Shown here: in pieces, positions 42,548-51,497 of the stretch | Layout: each line of letters opens with the position of its first letter | Numbering within the stretch: position 1 is the first letter of the stretch | Assembly (NCBI GenBank): GCA_023428905.1 | Contig: JAEYWP010000008.1 | Location: forward strand, 248,001-312,000 | Direction: 5' to 3' | DNA length: 64,000 bases | Origin: Verrucomicrobiota bacterium | GTDB lineage: Bacteria; Verrucomicrobiota; Verrucomicrobiia; Opitutales; Opitutaceae | The notes under the pieces: generated by a model | Database searches by the model: none | What the model was told of the DNA's origin: nothing | The model's input: only the letters and a program-made list of their open reading frames with translations | Made by a program: the position numbers and the translations under genes

Positions 42548-43296
42548 CCTTGGACCGCGGCGCTCGTGGCCTCGTCCAGTTCCTCGTTCGACCAGACGTT
42601 CTGCACGTCGTCGAGTTCGTCGAGGGCGTCGTGCAGCTTGGTCAGGGTCTGGGCGGTGGTGACATCGCTCACCGGCACCGTGCTTGTCGGGATGTAGGCG
42701 ATCTCAGAGGACTCCGGCTTGATCCCGGCCTGCTCGAGGGCGTGGGCGATCTTGTCGAAGGCGTGGATGTTGCAACGCACCTCAAAACCCTCGTCGGTGG
42801 AAAGGACATCATCGGCGCCCGCATCGAGTGCGACCTCCATCAGCGTGTCCTCGGAGGCCTTGTCCTTCGCGATCAGGAACTGGCCGGCATGGAGAAACTG
42901 GAAGCCGACCGCACCGGCCCCGGCGAGGTTGCCACCGAAGCGGGTGAAGACGCTGCGCAGCTCGGAGGCGGCGCGGTTCTTGTTGTCGGTCGTCACCTTG
43001 ACGATCATTCCGACGCCGCCCGGGCCGTAACCCTCGTAGGTGACATCCTCATACGACACGCCCGGCAGTTCGCCCGTGCCCTTCTTGATCGCACGATCGA
43101 TGTTGTCGGCCGGCATGTTCGCCTCCTTCGCCTTGAGGAGGATGGTGCGCAGCCGTGGGTTCATCGACGGGTCGCCGCCACCCGCCTTGGCTGAGATGGT
43201 GATTTCCCGCGAGAAGCGGGAGAAGACCTTGCCGCGGCGGGAGTCCGTGACGGCTTTGGCCCGCTTAACTTTTGCCCACTTGCTGTGTCCGGCCAT
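42544..43296 (-). CDS. yebC: YebC/PmpR (TACO1) family protein
   Basis: 250 residues starting MAGHSKWAKVKRAKAVTDSR, the family's hallmark, with 'RGKVFSRFSREITISAKAGG', 'ANMPADNIDRAIKKGTGELP' and 'YEGYGPGGVGMIVKVTTDNK'. YebC proteins act as transcription regulators or, as more recent work indicates, relieve ribosome stalling at proline tracts. It lies seven bases after yidC and overlaps metX by four bases. Confidence 0.94.
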   Translation of the reverse strand: MAGHSKWAKVKRAKAVTDSRRGKVFSRFSREITISAKAGGGDPSMNPRLRTILLKAKEANMPADNIDRAIKKGTGELPGVSYEDVTYEGYGPGGVGMIVKVTTDNKNRAASELRSVFTRFGGNLAGAGAVGFQFLHAGQFLIAKDKASEDTLMEVALDAGADDVLSTDEGFEVRCNIHAFDKIAHALEQAGIKPESSEIAYIPTSTVPVSDVTTAQTLTKLHDALDELDDVQNVWSNEELDEATSAAVQG

Positions 43297-43302
43297 GGCG
43301 AC

Positions 43303-45141
43303 TCACTTACCCTTCTTTTTTGCCGGCGTCACGTTTTTCAACGGACGCTTGGGGGAGGCGGCGGTGACAGTGGGCTCCTCATCTTTCATGCGATTGATGA
43401 TGAGCTGCTGGCCGATGGTGAAGATGTTGCCGACGGTGGAATAGAGGGCGAGCGCGCAGGAGAAGTTGTAGCAGACCAGCGCGAAGAAGTAGGGCATGAA
43501 CTTAAACATCTTGGCCTGCGCGTTATCGACCGTGGGCGTCGGAGCCAGGCGCATCTGGATGATCATGGTCGCACCCATCAGGATGGGCATGATGTTGATC
43601 GGCAGCCCGAAGACCCGCGCCACCGTGTCGGGGGCGGACAGGTCCTTGGCCCAGAGGAACTCGGCGAAGCGAAGCTCGGAGGCGCTCTGGAGCATGACAA
43701 AGAAGCCGACGAAAAACGGAATCGTGATCAGGATCGGCAGGCAGCCGCCCATCGGGTTCACCCGGTGCTCCTTGAAGAGCTCCATCGTGGCCTGGTTCAT
43801 CTTCTGCGGATTGTCCTTAAACTTCTCCCGGATCGCCTGCATCTGCGGCTGCACCTTCATCATGCGTTTGGAGGAGCGAGCCGCCGCCAGCGTGAGGGGG
43901 AGGAAAAGCGTCTTCAGGATCAGCGTCATCACCACGATGGCGACGCCGTAATTCTGCACCCAGCTGTAGCAGAGGTTCATCAACCAAAGCAGGAAGGGGC
44001 TGATGTAGCGGCTGAGGAAGATGCGGTTGAAAAACCAGTAATCGAACTGCATGACCCGCTCCTGATCCTTGCCCAGGGCCTCGAGGCGATGGTTCTCCTT
44101 GGGTCCGACGTAGAGATTGAAGCCGAGGGTTTCGCTGGCGCCCGGGGCAAGCGGCTTGACCTCAAAACGGGCGGAGCCGGTCACACCGACCGCGGGCACG
44201 TTGGTGCCGGGGAAGGGAGGCAACTCGATGCGGCGGGTGACGGTCCCGACACCCGGCTGGTCCGGGGTGAGGATGCTGGCAAAAAACTGGTTCTTCACCG
44301 CGGCCCACACCGTCGTGCCGACGGTTTCGATGTAGGGCTTGGGTTCCTTGGAGCCGATACCGATGAACGACAGGAAACCGCCACCCTGCAGCTGGCCGCG
44401 CTCCACCAGGTGCATGTCCTCGCCGTCGTAGGACGAAACGTTGAGGTACTGGCCGAAGTCGCTCGCATTGACCGGTGCCGCCGTGCCCAGGCTGAGCCCG
44501 ATCCGCGGCAAGGCCGTGGTCTGCTCCGTCAAGTTGCGGAAGGTGGTCTCGTGGCGCAGTTGGTAGGGATCGCCCTTGCCTTCCGGGACATCGGCCGGTG
44601 CGAGGGTGTAGCGCCGTGTGACCTCGAGCCGATTTTCAAAGACGGTCCGGAAAACGATCTCGCTGGACGTCTGGGACACCACCTCGAAGCGGGTGCGTGC
44701 ATCGAGCCCGGGAAACGATTCCGCGGTGAAGGCGAGCATTGGGTCGGCATGAACCCGGTTGAAGGCAAAGGGAGTGTTGGTGTCCTTGGCCTGCGGATAC
44801 TTGAGGGCGCCGTTTTCGTCCTTGGCGAGGAAGGCGACACTCTCGACCGCGCCGCCGAAATCGACAAAACGCGCCTCGATCACGCCGTTGGACAGGGCGA
44901 GCACGCGCGCGGAGGAGTCCGCCTGGCTGACGGCGGCGAAGGTCGCGTTGGACGGCGTGCTCTGCGGAAGGGTGCTGGTGACCGGGCCGGGCGCCTGGTT
45001 TCCGCCAATGGGATTAACCGTCGACGGGTTGGCCACTTCGGGCGCCGGCGGCGGAGGCGGGGTGGTCTTCGCGGCGAAGTACATCATCGCGAACGCGGCG
45101 ATCAGCAGGAGGACGCCGATGGAGGTGTTCTTTTTGTCCAT
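43303..45141 (-). CDS. yidC: Membrane protein insertase YidC
   Basis: 612 residues: N-terminal membrane anchor (about 8-25), a large periplasmic beta domain (about 60-375) of the Gram-negative type and the five-helix insertase core. In the core are 'QFDYWFFNRIFLSRYISPFL', 'GVAIVVMTLILKTLFLPLTL', 'NPMGGCLPILITIPFFVGFF' and 'MPILMGATMIIQMRLAPTPT', with a Lys-rich C-terminus. It inserts inner-membrane proteins together with or without SecYEG. It is preceded by yidD and followed by yebC. Confidence 0.94.
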   Translation of the reverse strand: MDKKNTSIGVLLLIAAFAMMYFAAKTTPPPPPAPEVANPSTVNPIGGNQAPGPVTSTLPQSTPSNATFAAVSQADSSARVLALSNGVIEARFVDFGGAVESVAFLAKDENGALKYPQAKDTNTPFAFNRVHADPMLAFTAESFPGLDARTRFEVVSQTSSEIVFRTVFENRLEVTRRYTLAPADVPEGKGDPYQLRHETTFRNLTEQTTALPRIGLSLGTAAPVNASDFGQYLNVSSYDGEDMHLVERGQLQGGGFLSFIGIGSKEPKPYIETVGTTVWAAVKNQFFASILTPDQPGVGTVTRRIELPPFPGTNVPAVGVTGSARFEVKPLAPGASETLGFNLYVGPKENHRLEALGKDQERVMQFDYWFFNRIFLSRYISPFLLWLMNLCYSWVQNYGVAIVVMTLILKTLFLPLTLAAARSSKRMMKVQPQMQAIREKFKDNPQKMNQATMELFKEHRVNPMGGCLPILITIPFFVGFFVMLQSASELRFAEFLWAKDLSAPDTVARVFGLPINIMPILMGATMIIQMRLAPTPTVDNAQAKMFKFMPYFFALVCYNFSCALALYSTVGNIFTIGQQLIINRMKDEEPTVTAASPKRPLKNVTPAKKKGK

Positions 45142-45174
45142 TTGAAAGGGATGCTGGAGAGCTGCGAACCGGGG

Positions 45175-45507
45175 TCAGGCGGTGCGCACACAACGGGGAC
45201 GGAGCGCACCGCGCGGCGGCACAAAGTCAACTCCACCCGGATGAAGGGGCGTGCAGCGGGCCAGACGGCAGACTGCGAGCCAGCCACCGGAGGCAGGGCC
45301 GTGGAGGCGAATTGCTTCGGCGGCGTAGTCGGAGCACGTCGGATAAAAGCGACAACCGAAACGCGGCCCCATCAGCAGGTGCAGGGGTGGCGAGACCACC
45401 CGCCGGTAGGTCCAGACCACCGCCAGCAGGACGGACGAGACGGCCCGTGATACGGGAGAGCGGCGCTCCGGCAGAGTGCGCGCGTCGGGCGCCGGGACGT
45501 CGCTCAC
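45175..45507 (-). CDS. yidD: Membrane protein insertion efficiency factor YidD
   Basis: 110 residues from a GTG overlapping the rnpA stop (GTGA). It contains the diagnostic 'YRRVVSPPLHLLMGPRFGCR' and 'FYPTCSDYAAEAIRLHGPAS'. It assists YidC-dependent insertion. It carries an extra N-terminal tail of about 20 residues and a C-terminus that runs on after 'PLHPGGVDFVPP', both unremarkable for the family. Confidence 0.93.
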   Translation of the reverse strand: MSDVPAPDARTLPERRSPVSRAVSSVLLAVVWTYRRVVSPPLHLLMGPRFGCRFYPTCSDYAAEAIRLHGPASGGWLAVCRLARCTPLHPGGVDFVPPRGALRPRCVRTA

Positions 45508-45890
45508 GGTGCACCTCCAAAGATGCGGCGGCAGGTTTCCACGAAGCGGGCCTCGATCGCCGCGAACGGAAGAGTGTTGAGGGAACGGCGTGCGATCAGG
45601 AGGAGATCACAGTCGGTGGGCACCAGGTCCTGGTGCGCCCGAAAGACCTCGCGCAGCCGGCGTTTGGCCCGGTTGCGCTGGACGGCGTTGCCGACCTGGG
45701 CGGTGGAGGCGACCACCCCCACCCGGGCGGTGTGCGGGATTTCAAAGCGAACGTCGGAAGGGCGCGACGTATCCGCGTCGCGTCGACGGTACCAAAGCGT
45801 GAAGCCGCCGCATTCGATGCGGCGGCCCCGTTCACGCGCCGCGCGGAAGTCCAGCTGCCGGCGCAAGTGCTGCTCGGCGCGGAAACGCAT
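45504..45890 (-). CDS. rnpA: Ribonuclease P protein component RnpA
   Basis: 128 residues from the ATG at 45890; the frame is open to 46097 but that part overlaps rpmH. The signature 'GNAVQRNRAKRRLREVFR' (RNR box) and the preceding 'ARVGVVASTAQV' are clear. It binds the RNase P RNA and helps tRNA 5' maturation. It lies 37 bases after rpmH and overlaps yidD by four bases. Confidence 0.93.
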   Translation of the reverse strand: MRFRAEQHLRRQLDFRAARERGRRIECGGFTLWYRRRDADTSRPSDVRFEIPHTARVGVVASTAQVGNAVQRNRAKRRLREVFRAHQDLVPTDCDLLLIARRSLNTLPFAAIEARFVETCRRIFGGAP

Positions 45891-45927
45891 GGCGCAGGGA
45901 TCACACGCCCGGAGGCGTGGAGTCAGC

Positions 45928-46065
45928 TCAGACGACGGTAAGGCGCTTCCGGCCCTTGCGGCGACGGGAGGCGAGAACCTTGCGGCCACCCTTGGTGGCC
46001 TTGCGCGCGCGATAACCAATCTTGCGGGCGCGCTTCTTGCGGTGTGGGCGAAATGTCGGTTGCAT
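45928..46065 (-). CDS. rpmH: Ribosomal protein bL34
   Basis: 45 residues: MQPTFRPHRKKRARKIGYRA then a Lys/Arg-rich remainder ending RKRLTVV. The typical opening 'P(T/N)-x-R-x-H-x-R-K-x-R' and the start of the rpmH-rnpA-yidD-yidC order make it certain. No dnaA lies next to it, unlike the classical oriC arrangement. Confidence 0.95.
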   Translation of the reverse strand: MQPTFRPHRKKRARKIGYRARKATKGGRKVLASRRRKGRKRLTVV

Positions 46066-46143
46066 GATTTAAATCGAAAAAGAGTTGAGAGATACACCCA
46101 AGGCCGGAAGGGGTGTCAAGGCCGCTGTTGCGGCGTCTCCACC

Positions 46144-47535
46144 ATGAAACGATCCCTCCGGATAAACCTCGTACTCACGGGCGCGCTGCTCAGCAGCCGC
46201 ATTCTCCTGGCAGGCGAGCCGGCTGGCGCCGGTGCCGCGGGCGAACCAGCCAGCCCGGTCGGACAGATTCTGGCGAGAATTTCCGCCGAACGGATTGAGC
46301 GGGACGTGCGAAAACTGGTGAGTTTTCACACCCGGCACACGCTCTCTGCCACCGACGACCCGAAGCAGGGCATTGGAGCGGCCCGAACCTGGCTAAAAGC
46401 GGAGTTCGATCGGACCAGCGCCGCCACGGGAGGACGGCTGCAGGTGGAGTTTGACCGGTTTCTGCAGCGCCCAGTACCCCCGCGAATCCTCCGCGAGGTA
46501 GAAGTGGTCAATGTGGTGGCCACCCTCCCGGGGCAGCAGGCGGAGTCGGTCGACCGGGTCTACGTGGTCAGCGCCCATTACGATTCTCGCGCGGGGAGCC
46601 CGAACGACATCGAGACACCCGCTCCGGGCGCCAATGACGACGGCTCGGGCACCGCCGCAGTCCTTGAACTTGCCCGGGTGCTCTCCGACCAAAAACTGGA
46701 CGCCACGGTCGTCTTCCTCCTCGTTGCGGCAGAGGAGCAGGGTCTCCAGGGCTCGCGGCACTGGGCCGACATGGCCCGCGCGCAAAAACGGTCCATTGCC
46801 GGCATGATCACCAACGACATCATTGGCAGCCCGGTGGGCGACGACGGGCGGGTGCGGCGCCACCAGCTTCGCCTGTTCGCGGAAGGCGTGCCTCCGCTCA
46901 AAACCCTGCCCGATGAGGTCCTGACGCAGCTGCGCACCGGCGGCGAAAACGACTTTCCACCCCGGCAGCTCGCCCGCGCCATCCGTGCCGCCGCCAGCCG
47001 CCACGTCCCGCACATGGAGGTGGTGATGATCTACCGCCGTGACCGCTTTCTGCGGGGAGGTGACCATTCGTCTTTTCTGGACAATGGTTTCCCAGCGGTC
47101 CGGCTGACGGAGCCCGCGGAAAACTTCGCCCATCAGCATCAGGACCCGCGCGTGGAGGACGGCGTCACCTATGGCGACTGGCCGGACCACGTCGACTTTG
47201 CCTACGTCGCGGACGTCACGCGGGTCAATGCCGCCGCCCTGATCGCACTCGCCAACGCGCCCGCCTCACCCGCCCGTGTGGAGGTGGAGACCAGCCGTCT
47301 GGAAAACGACACCCGGCTCCGCTGGCTGCCCAACCGCGAACCCGATCTGGCGGGATACCGCATTGTCTGGCGCAGCACCACCGCTCCGGATTGGGAGCAG
47401 CACCTCGATGTTGGCCTGGTCACGGAGTACACCGTGCCCGGTGTTTCGAAGGACAATATGGTCTTCGGTGTACAGGCCGTGGACCGCGACGGCCACGTCA
47501 GCCCCGCCGTCTACCCCCAGCCCCTCCGCCGCTGA
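46144..47535 (+). CDS. Exported M28-family zinc peptidase with C-terminal FnIII-like domain
   Basis: 463 residues from the ATG at 46144, with a signal peptide (about 1-23). The metal ligands of M28 are visible: His in 'VVSAHYDSRAG', Asp in 'GANDDGSGTA', Glu-Glu in 'VAAEEQGLQG', Asp in 'ITNDIIGSP' and His in 'RGGDHSSFLD'. The last 85 residues ('ARVEVETSRLENDTRLRWLP', 'AGYRIVWRSTTAP') look like a FnIII or beta domain. It is probably a periplasmic aminopeptidase. The gene is divergent from the rpmH operon. Confidence 0.9.
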   Translation: MKRSLRINLVLTGALLSSRILLAGEPAGAGAAGEPASPVGQILARISAERIERDVRKLVSFHTRHTLSATDDPKQGIGAARTWLKAEFDRTSAATGGRLQVEFDRFLQRPVPPRILREVEVVNVVATLPGQQAESVDRVYVVSAHYDSRAGSPNDIETPAPGANDDGSGTAAVLELARVLSDQKLDATVVFLLVAAEEQGLQGSRHWADMARAQKRSIAGMITNDIIGSPVGDDGRVRRHQLRLFAEGVPPLKTLPDEVLTQLRTGGENDFPPRQLARAIRAAASRHVPHMEVVMIYRRDRFLRGGDHSSFLDNGFPAVRLTEPAENFAHQHQDPRVEDGVTYGDWPDHVDFAYVADVTRVNAAALIALANAPASPARVEVETSRLENDTRLRWLPNREPDLAGYRIVWRSTTAPDWEQHLDVGLVTEYTVPGVSKDNMVFGVQAVDRDGHVSPAVYPQPLRR

Positions 47536-47739
47536 CGCCACGGGTCACCGGTCAGTGGTCACTGCGTGCGCCTCCGGTGCACGCCATTCGTCCTTCGTCG
47601 TCATGCCGGCCGGTCGACTTGCCGACCTGTCATAAGAAGCAGGCGGCCGCATTGAGCTCGGATCTTATGTCGCTCCCAAAGGGTCGACAGCACGGGAACC
47701 AAGCTCCAACTCTGCTAACGCCACTTGCTTGCCGTCACC

Positions 47740-48177
47740 ATGCGAATTGCGGTCATTGCCGATACACACGATCGATACCCTCCCGGGTTTCCAGCGCGCC
47801 TCAAGGGAGCCGACGAGATCTGGCATTTGGGTGACGTCTGTGATCCGACGGTCTTGGTCGAGTTTCAGCAGCTGGCGCGTCCGCTCTTTGTCATCTTGGG
47901 CAATAACGATGAATACCCGCGTTGGCCGCCGTCACTGAACCTGGAGCGCGAGGGCGTGCGTTTTCATCTCATCCACATCCCTCCGGTTCGCACGCCCCCC
48001 AGCTGCGAGGTTGTGCTCCACGGCCACACCCACGTTCCGCGGGACGACACGATCGATGGCGTACGATGGTTAAACCCCGGTTGCATCAGCCGTCCCAATC
48101 GAGGTTCACCGCCCAGTTTTGCCTGGCTGACGGTGAAGCGCGGCAAGGTCGGCTGGGATCTGGTTAAACTGGCCTGA
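47740..48177 (+). CDS. YfcE/MJ0936-type metallophosphoesterase
   Basis: 145 residues from the ATG at 47740, immediately before the first motif. All phosphoesterase boxes are present: 'VIADTHDRYP', 'WHLGDVCDP', 'VILGNNDEY' and 'VLHGHTHVPRDD', then 'WLNPGCISRPNRG'. The family hydrolyses phosphodiesters with Mn2+; the cellular substrate is unknown. It lies 52 bases before the YgjP-like gene on the same strand. Confidence 0.92.
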   Translation: MRIAVIADTHDRYPPGFPARLKGADEIWHLGDVCDPTVLVEFQQLARPLFVILGNNDEYPRWPPSLNLEREGVRFHLIHIPPVRTPPSCEVVLHGHTHVPRDDTIDGVRWLNPGCISRPNRGSPPSFAWLTVKRGKVGWDLVKLA

Positions 48178-48229
48178 GTGGAAAAGGCGCTGGCGCGCCG
48201 GAGCGGGTTGGCTTAACTCCCCCCCGGCC

Positions 48230-48961
48230 GTGGATCACGACGCACAACAGGACCTTTTTGGGACGTTTTCGCCGGAAGCCGGTGTGCATAAATCGCCCCC
48301 GGACGTTGTCTTTCAGCGGAGCCTGCGCGCCCACCGTTACCGCCTCACCTTGCGACGCGATGGTGTGGCGATCGCGACCATTCCCGCCCGCGGCTCGGAG
48401 CGGGAGGCGGCGCGTTTTGTGGAGGAGAACCGCGAGTGGCTGGAGCGCGCCCGCGAACGACAGCGCCGCAAGCCGCGGAGCGCCGCCCTCTGGACCCTGG
48501 GCACCCACGTCCTTTGGCGCGGGGAGTTGCTGGAGATTCGCAAGGCCGTCGAAGGCGAGCGTCCCATGGTGTGCGTGGGCGCGGATGTTTTCCGGGTCGC
48601 GGCACACCAGGGCGACCTCCGTCCCACCCTGGAGGCGCATTTTCTGCGTCGCGCGAAAGTGGAGCTGCCCGCGCGCGCATGGGAGTTGGCGGCCGAGACC
48701 GGCATGGACGTGAAGGAAGTGTCTGTGCGCAACCAGCGCACCCGTTGGGGCTCGTGCAGCACGGGAGGCGTGATCTCCCTCAACTGGCGACTGGTCCAGG
48801 CGCCGCTCGCGGTGCGCGATTACATCATTTACCACGAGCTGATGCACCTCAAGGAGATGAACCACTCCGTACGGTTCTGGGCCCGGGTCGAGGAGGTCTG
48901 TCCGGCCTGGCGGGACGCAGAACGCTGGATCAAACAAAACGGAAGCCTACTGGGACTATAG
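48230..48961 (+). CDS. YgjP-like (DUF45/WLM) zinc metallopeptidase
   Basis: 243 residues from the GTG at 48230. The zinc motif HELMH is in 'DYIIYHELMHLKEMNHSVRF' (with the third ligand His in NHS), preceded by the family marker 'VRNQRTRWGSCSTGGVISLN'. The N-terminal beta half ('RAHRYRLTLRRDGVAIATIP') is as in YgjP. The function is not established; proposed roles include protein quality control. It is probably cytoplasmic because no signal peptide is present. Confidence 0.88.
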   Translation: MDHDAQQDLFGTFSPEAGVHKSPPDVVFQRSLRAHRYRLTLRRDGVAIATIPARGSEREAARFVEENREWLERARERQRRKPRSAALWTLGTHVLWRGELLEIRKAVEGERPMVCVGADVFRVAAHQGDLRPTLEAHFLRRAKVELPARAWELAAETGMDVKEVSVRNQRTRWGSCSTGGVISLNWRLVQAPLAVRDYIIYHELMHLKEMNHSVRFWARVEEVCPAWRDAERWIKQNGSLLGL

Positions 48962-49107
48962 TTTCCGCGCCGCGGAGACTGTAGGCTATTTAAGATTAAT
49001 GGTTTATGAATGGGTGGAGGAGCAGGACGGAGGTCCTCATGGTTCCACGCCCAATTCGTTACTGGCTCGTTTCCGGCCAAACAGAACCCTGCTGACCTGA
49101 GGGTCTC

Positions 49108-49147
49108 GGTGGCCTCGTGTGTTTCCTCTGTGCGCTCTGTGTAACGC
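49108..49147 (-). repeat. Degenerate CACAGAG-type short repeat
   Basis: On the minus strand: ACACAGAGCGCACAGAGGAA followed by ACACACGAGG, i.e. units built on RCACAGAGG. Similar strings occur between genes in many environmental bacteria. Only this copy was noticed in the window. Confidence 0.4.
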
Positions 49148-49199
49148 ACCCGTCGCCCGCAACAACAACGCACCGGTGGCCCGCAGCCACGACCGGCGC

Positions 49200-51329
49200 T
49201 CAGGCGGCGCCCTCGCGGTCTTTCGGCGCGGCGCGCTGCAGGACGGATGTCACTTTCGCCAGGAGCGCCTCGGCCCCGAAGGGTTTCGCCACAAATCCGG
49301 CCAGGCCGCGTCCGAAAAAGCGGTTCTCCGTGTCCTGCTCATTAAAGCCGCTCATCACCACCACGCGGAGTGCGGGCTGGACCTCCCGCATCAGCCGGAA
49401 GGCCTCCTCGCCGTCCATCCGCGGCATCGTCAGGTCGAGCAGCACGAGATCGAAGTCATTGGGCGCGCGGCGAACGGTCTCGACCGCGGTGGTGCCGTCA
49501 CTGGCCTCGACCACCCGGTAACCCGCGTTGCGAAGCACGCGCACCGCGACGCCGCGCACCGCCGGCTCGTCGTCGACCACCAGGATGCTGGCGGAGCCAC
49601 GCGCTGCCGTGCTGCCCGCATGCAGGATCGGATCGGGCGGGGTGGCGCGCTGCTCCAGGGCGGGAAGAAACAGCCGGAAGGTGGAGCCCTTGCCGGGGGC
49701 GCTCTCCACCTCGATCGCACCGCGGTGCCCGCGCACGATGCCCATCACCGCGGCGAGACCCAATCCGCGACCAGTGAATTTGGTGGTGAAAAAGGGATCA
49801 AAGATCCGCGCGATCATCTGCGGATCCATTCCCGAACCTGTATCGGAAACTTCGAGACAAACAAACACGCCCTCCGCCGCCGCTTCGCGCACCACCAGGT
49901 GTGCGAGGCGTTCGGCCGAGAGAAAGGCGGACGTGGTGTGAATCGTAATCGCGCCCTTGCGTTCGTCCATGGCCTCGGCGGCGTTGATCACCAGATTCAT
50001 CAAGACCTGCCGGATCTGGGTGGCGTCCCCCTGGAAGGCGGGCAGGCCCTCGGCGAGGTCGAAATGCAGGGTGGCACGTTTGTGTACCGAGACCTCGAGC
50101 AGCTCCGCCGTGTCGCGCACCAGCCCGCTCAGGCTGAGAGGCTGCACGACAAAACGCCCCTTCCCCGCGTAGGCCAGCATCTGTTTGCAGAGATCAGCCG
50201 CACGGAGCGCGGCCTGCTCCAGGTTGTCGAGTGCGCCGCGCACGGGCGCGTGGCCCGCCGGCAACTCCAGCCGCGCAATGCTGGCGTTGCCGAGGATGCC
50301 GGTGAGCAGATTGTTGAAGTCGTGTGCGATCCCGCCGGCGAGGACACCCAGGCTCTCGAGCTTCTGCATTTCCTGCAGCCGCCGCTCAAACTGGATGGAG
50401 TCCTCCGCCGCCATCTTGTGCGCGGTGATGTCCTGCACCGTCGCCACACAACCGCGCGCTCGACCGTCCGCGTCACGCAGGGGGACCGCGTTGATCACCA
50501 CATGCACCTCGCGGCCATCCTCCCGCACAATCGTTTCCTCAAAATTCGTGATGGGGGTGTTTTCGCGGGCCGCACGCTGCATGGGCAGCTCGTCGGTCGC
50601 CAGTTCGCGCCCGTTCTGTCGCACCGTGAAGGGGGTGCGCGGGATCGGCGGGGCGGACAACGAGGCGTTCACCTGCCGGGAAATGCCGAGCATGTCGGCA
50701 TACAGGCGATTGGTCCGGATCTCGCGGCACTCCGGGTCCTGCGCAATACCGATTCCCACCGGCAGCAGATCGAGCACCGTCTGAAGCTCATTCAACCGCT
50801 CCTCCAGCGTACGATTGAGGCGCCGCACCTCCGCCTCCGCCTGCTCGCGTTGTTTCACCTCCCGGGCCAGGCGCTCGTTGGTGGCCGAAAGATCACTCGT
50901 CCGCTGCCGGACATGCTGCTCCAACTCGTCCTTCGCCTGGAGGAGGACCTTGGTATCCGGGCGCGCCAGGACGCGGGGCAGGTTGCGGTGGAGCATGACG
51001 GCGGCAAGTGCCGCGATGGCCGCGGCGATGACTTTCAACCCGCCGCTCACCGCCGGCAATGGGAGCCACCACATCACGGCGTTGACGGCGTGCGTGATAC
51101 CGCAGGCCAGCAGCAGTGAAGCAAAAAGCACCGGTCCGAGCGGCGAGATCAGCTCGGGACGCGCCCTCGCCGCTTTCAGAACAATCACGGACATCCACAA
51201 CGATGCGGTTGCGACCACGGCATCGCCGAACGCGTGCAGCCACATCACGCCGTCGGGGAAAGAAATTTCACCCGCGGGCGCAATCAAGACCGCCGCGACC
51301 ACAAATGGGTATGAGAGAGCCGCCGACAT
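49200..51329 (-). CDS. Hybrid histidine kinase with ethylene-receptor-like membrane domain
   Basis: 709 residues. The N-terminal three- or four-helix membrane domain carries Asp36 ('LHAFGDAVVATASLWM') and Cys76/His80 in 'LLLACGITHAVNAVMWW', the C-x3-H pattern that binds copper in ethylene receptors such as ETR1. A coiled coil (about 130-185), a PAS-like domain (about 185-305) and the kinase follow: His336 in 'LAGGIAHDFNNLLT', N box 'LVINAAEAM' and the G boxes. A C-terminal receiver has phospho-acceptor Asp632 in 'LVLLDLTMPRMDG'. The ligand is unproven, since the Tyr of ETR1 seven residues after the Asp is Ser here. No partner regulator lies beside it. Confidence 0.85.
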   Translation of the reverse strand: MSAALSYPFVVAAVLIAPAGEISFPDGVMWLHAFGDAVVATASLWMSVIVLKAARARPELISPLGPVLFASLLLACGITHAVNAVMWWLPLPAVSGGLKVIAAAIAALAAVMLHRNLPRVLARPDTKVLLQAKDELEQHVRQRTSDLSATNERLAREVKQREQAEAEVRRLNRTLEERLNELQTVLDLLPVGIGIAQDPECREIRTNRLYADMLGISRQVNASLSAPPIPRTPFTVRQNGRELATDELPMQRAARENTPITNFEETIVREDGREVHVVINAVPLRDADGRARGCVATVQDITAHKMAAEDSIQFERRLQEMQKLESLGVLAGGIAHDFNNLLTGILGNASIARLELPAGHAPVRGALDNLEQAALRAADLCKQMLAYAGKGRFVVQPLSLSGLVRDTAELLEVSVHKRATLHFDLAEGLPAFQGDATQIRQVLMNLVINAAEAMDERKGAITIHTTSAFLSAERLAHLVVREAAAEGVFVCLEVSDTGSGMDPQMIARIFDPFFTTKFTGRGLGLAAVMGIVRGHRGAIEVESAPGKGSTFRLFLPALEQRATPPDPILHAGSTAARGSASILVVDDEPAVRGVAVRVLRNAGYRVVEASDGTTAVETVRRAPNDFDLVLLDLTMPRMDGEEAFRLMREVQPALRVVVMSGFNEQDTENRFFGRGLAGFVAKPFGAEALLAKVTSVLQRAAPKDREGAA

Positions 51330-51497
51330 CCAGGATGCGTGTGTTAGTTAAGCTGTACCGAAGTGGAAGGCAGACACGCGGGACGGCGTTCCGTTCACCG
51401 TCCGACCATGAAGAACAGGAAACGCCTTTGCCCGTTACGCAAATTCCCTGCCTCCGCTTGCCTCCGCGGTCGGGGTAGCGTTGAAGCAGGGTCAGCG

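Noticed and set aside
43285..45450. Long plus-strand frame opposite yidC (721 codons)
   Set aside because: Antisense to yidC and yidD with no recognisable domain; produced by codon bias on the true strand.
46066..46075. GATTTAAATC palindrome just upstream of rpmH
   Set aside because: It resembles the arms of the glycan-locus palindrome but lacks the four-base NCCT spacer and stands at a ribosomal gene, so I do not count it as a fourth site.
45928..46143. Possible replication origin near rpmH-rnpA
   Set aside because: No dnaA gene, no cluster of DnaA boxes and only 78 bases between rpmH and the divergent peptidase gene.
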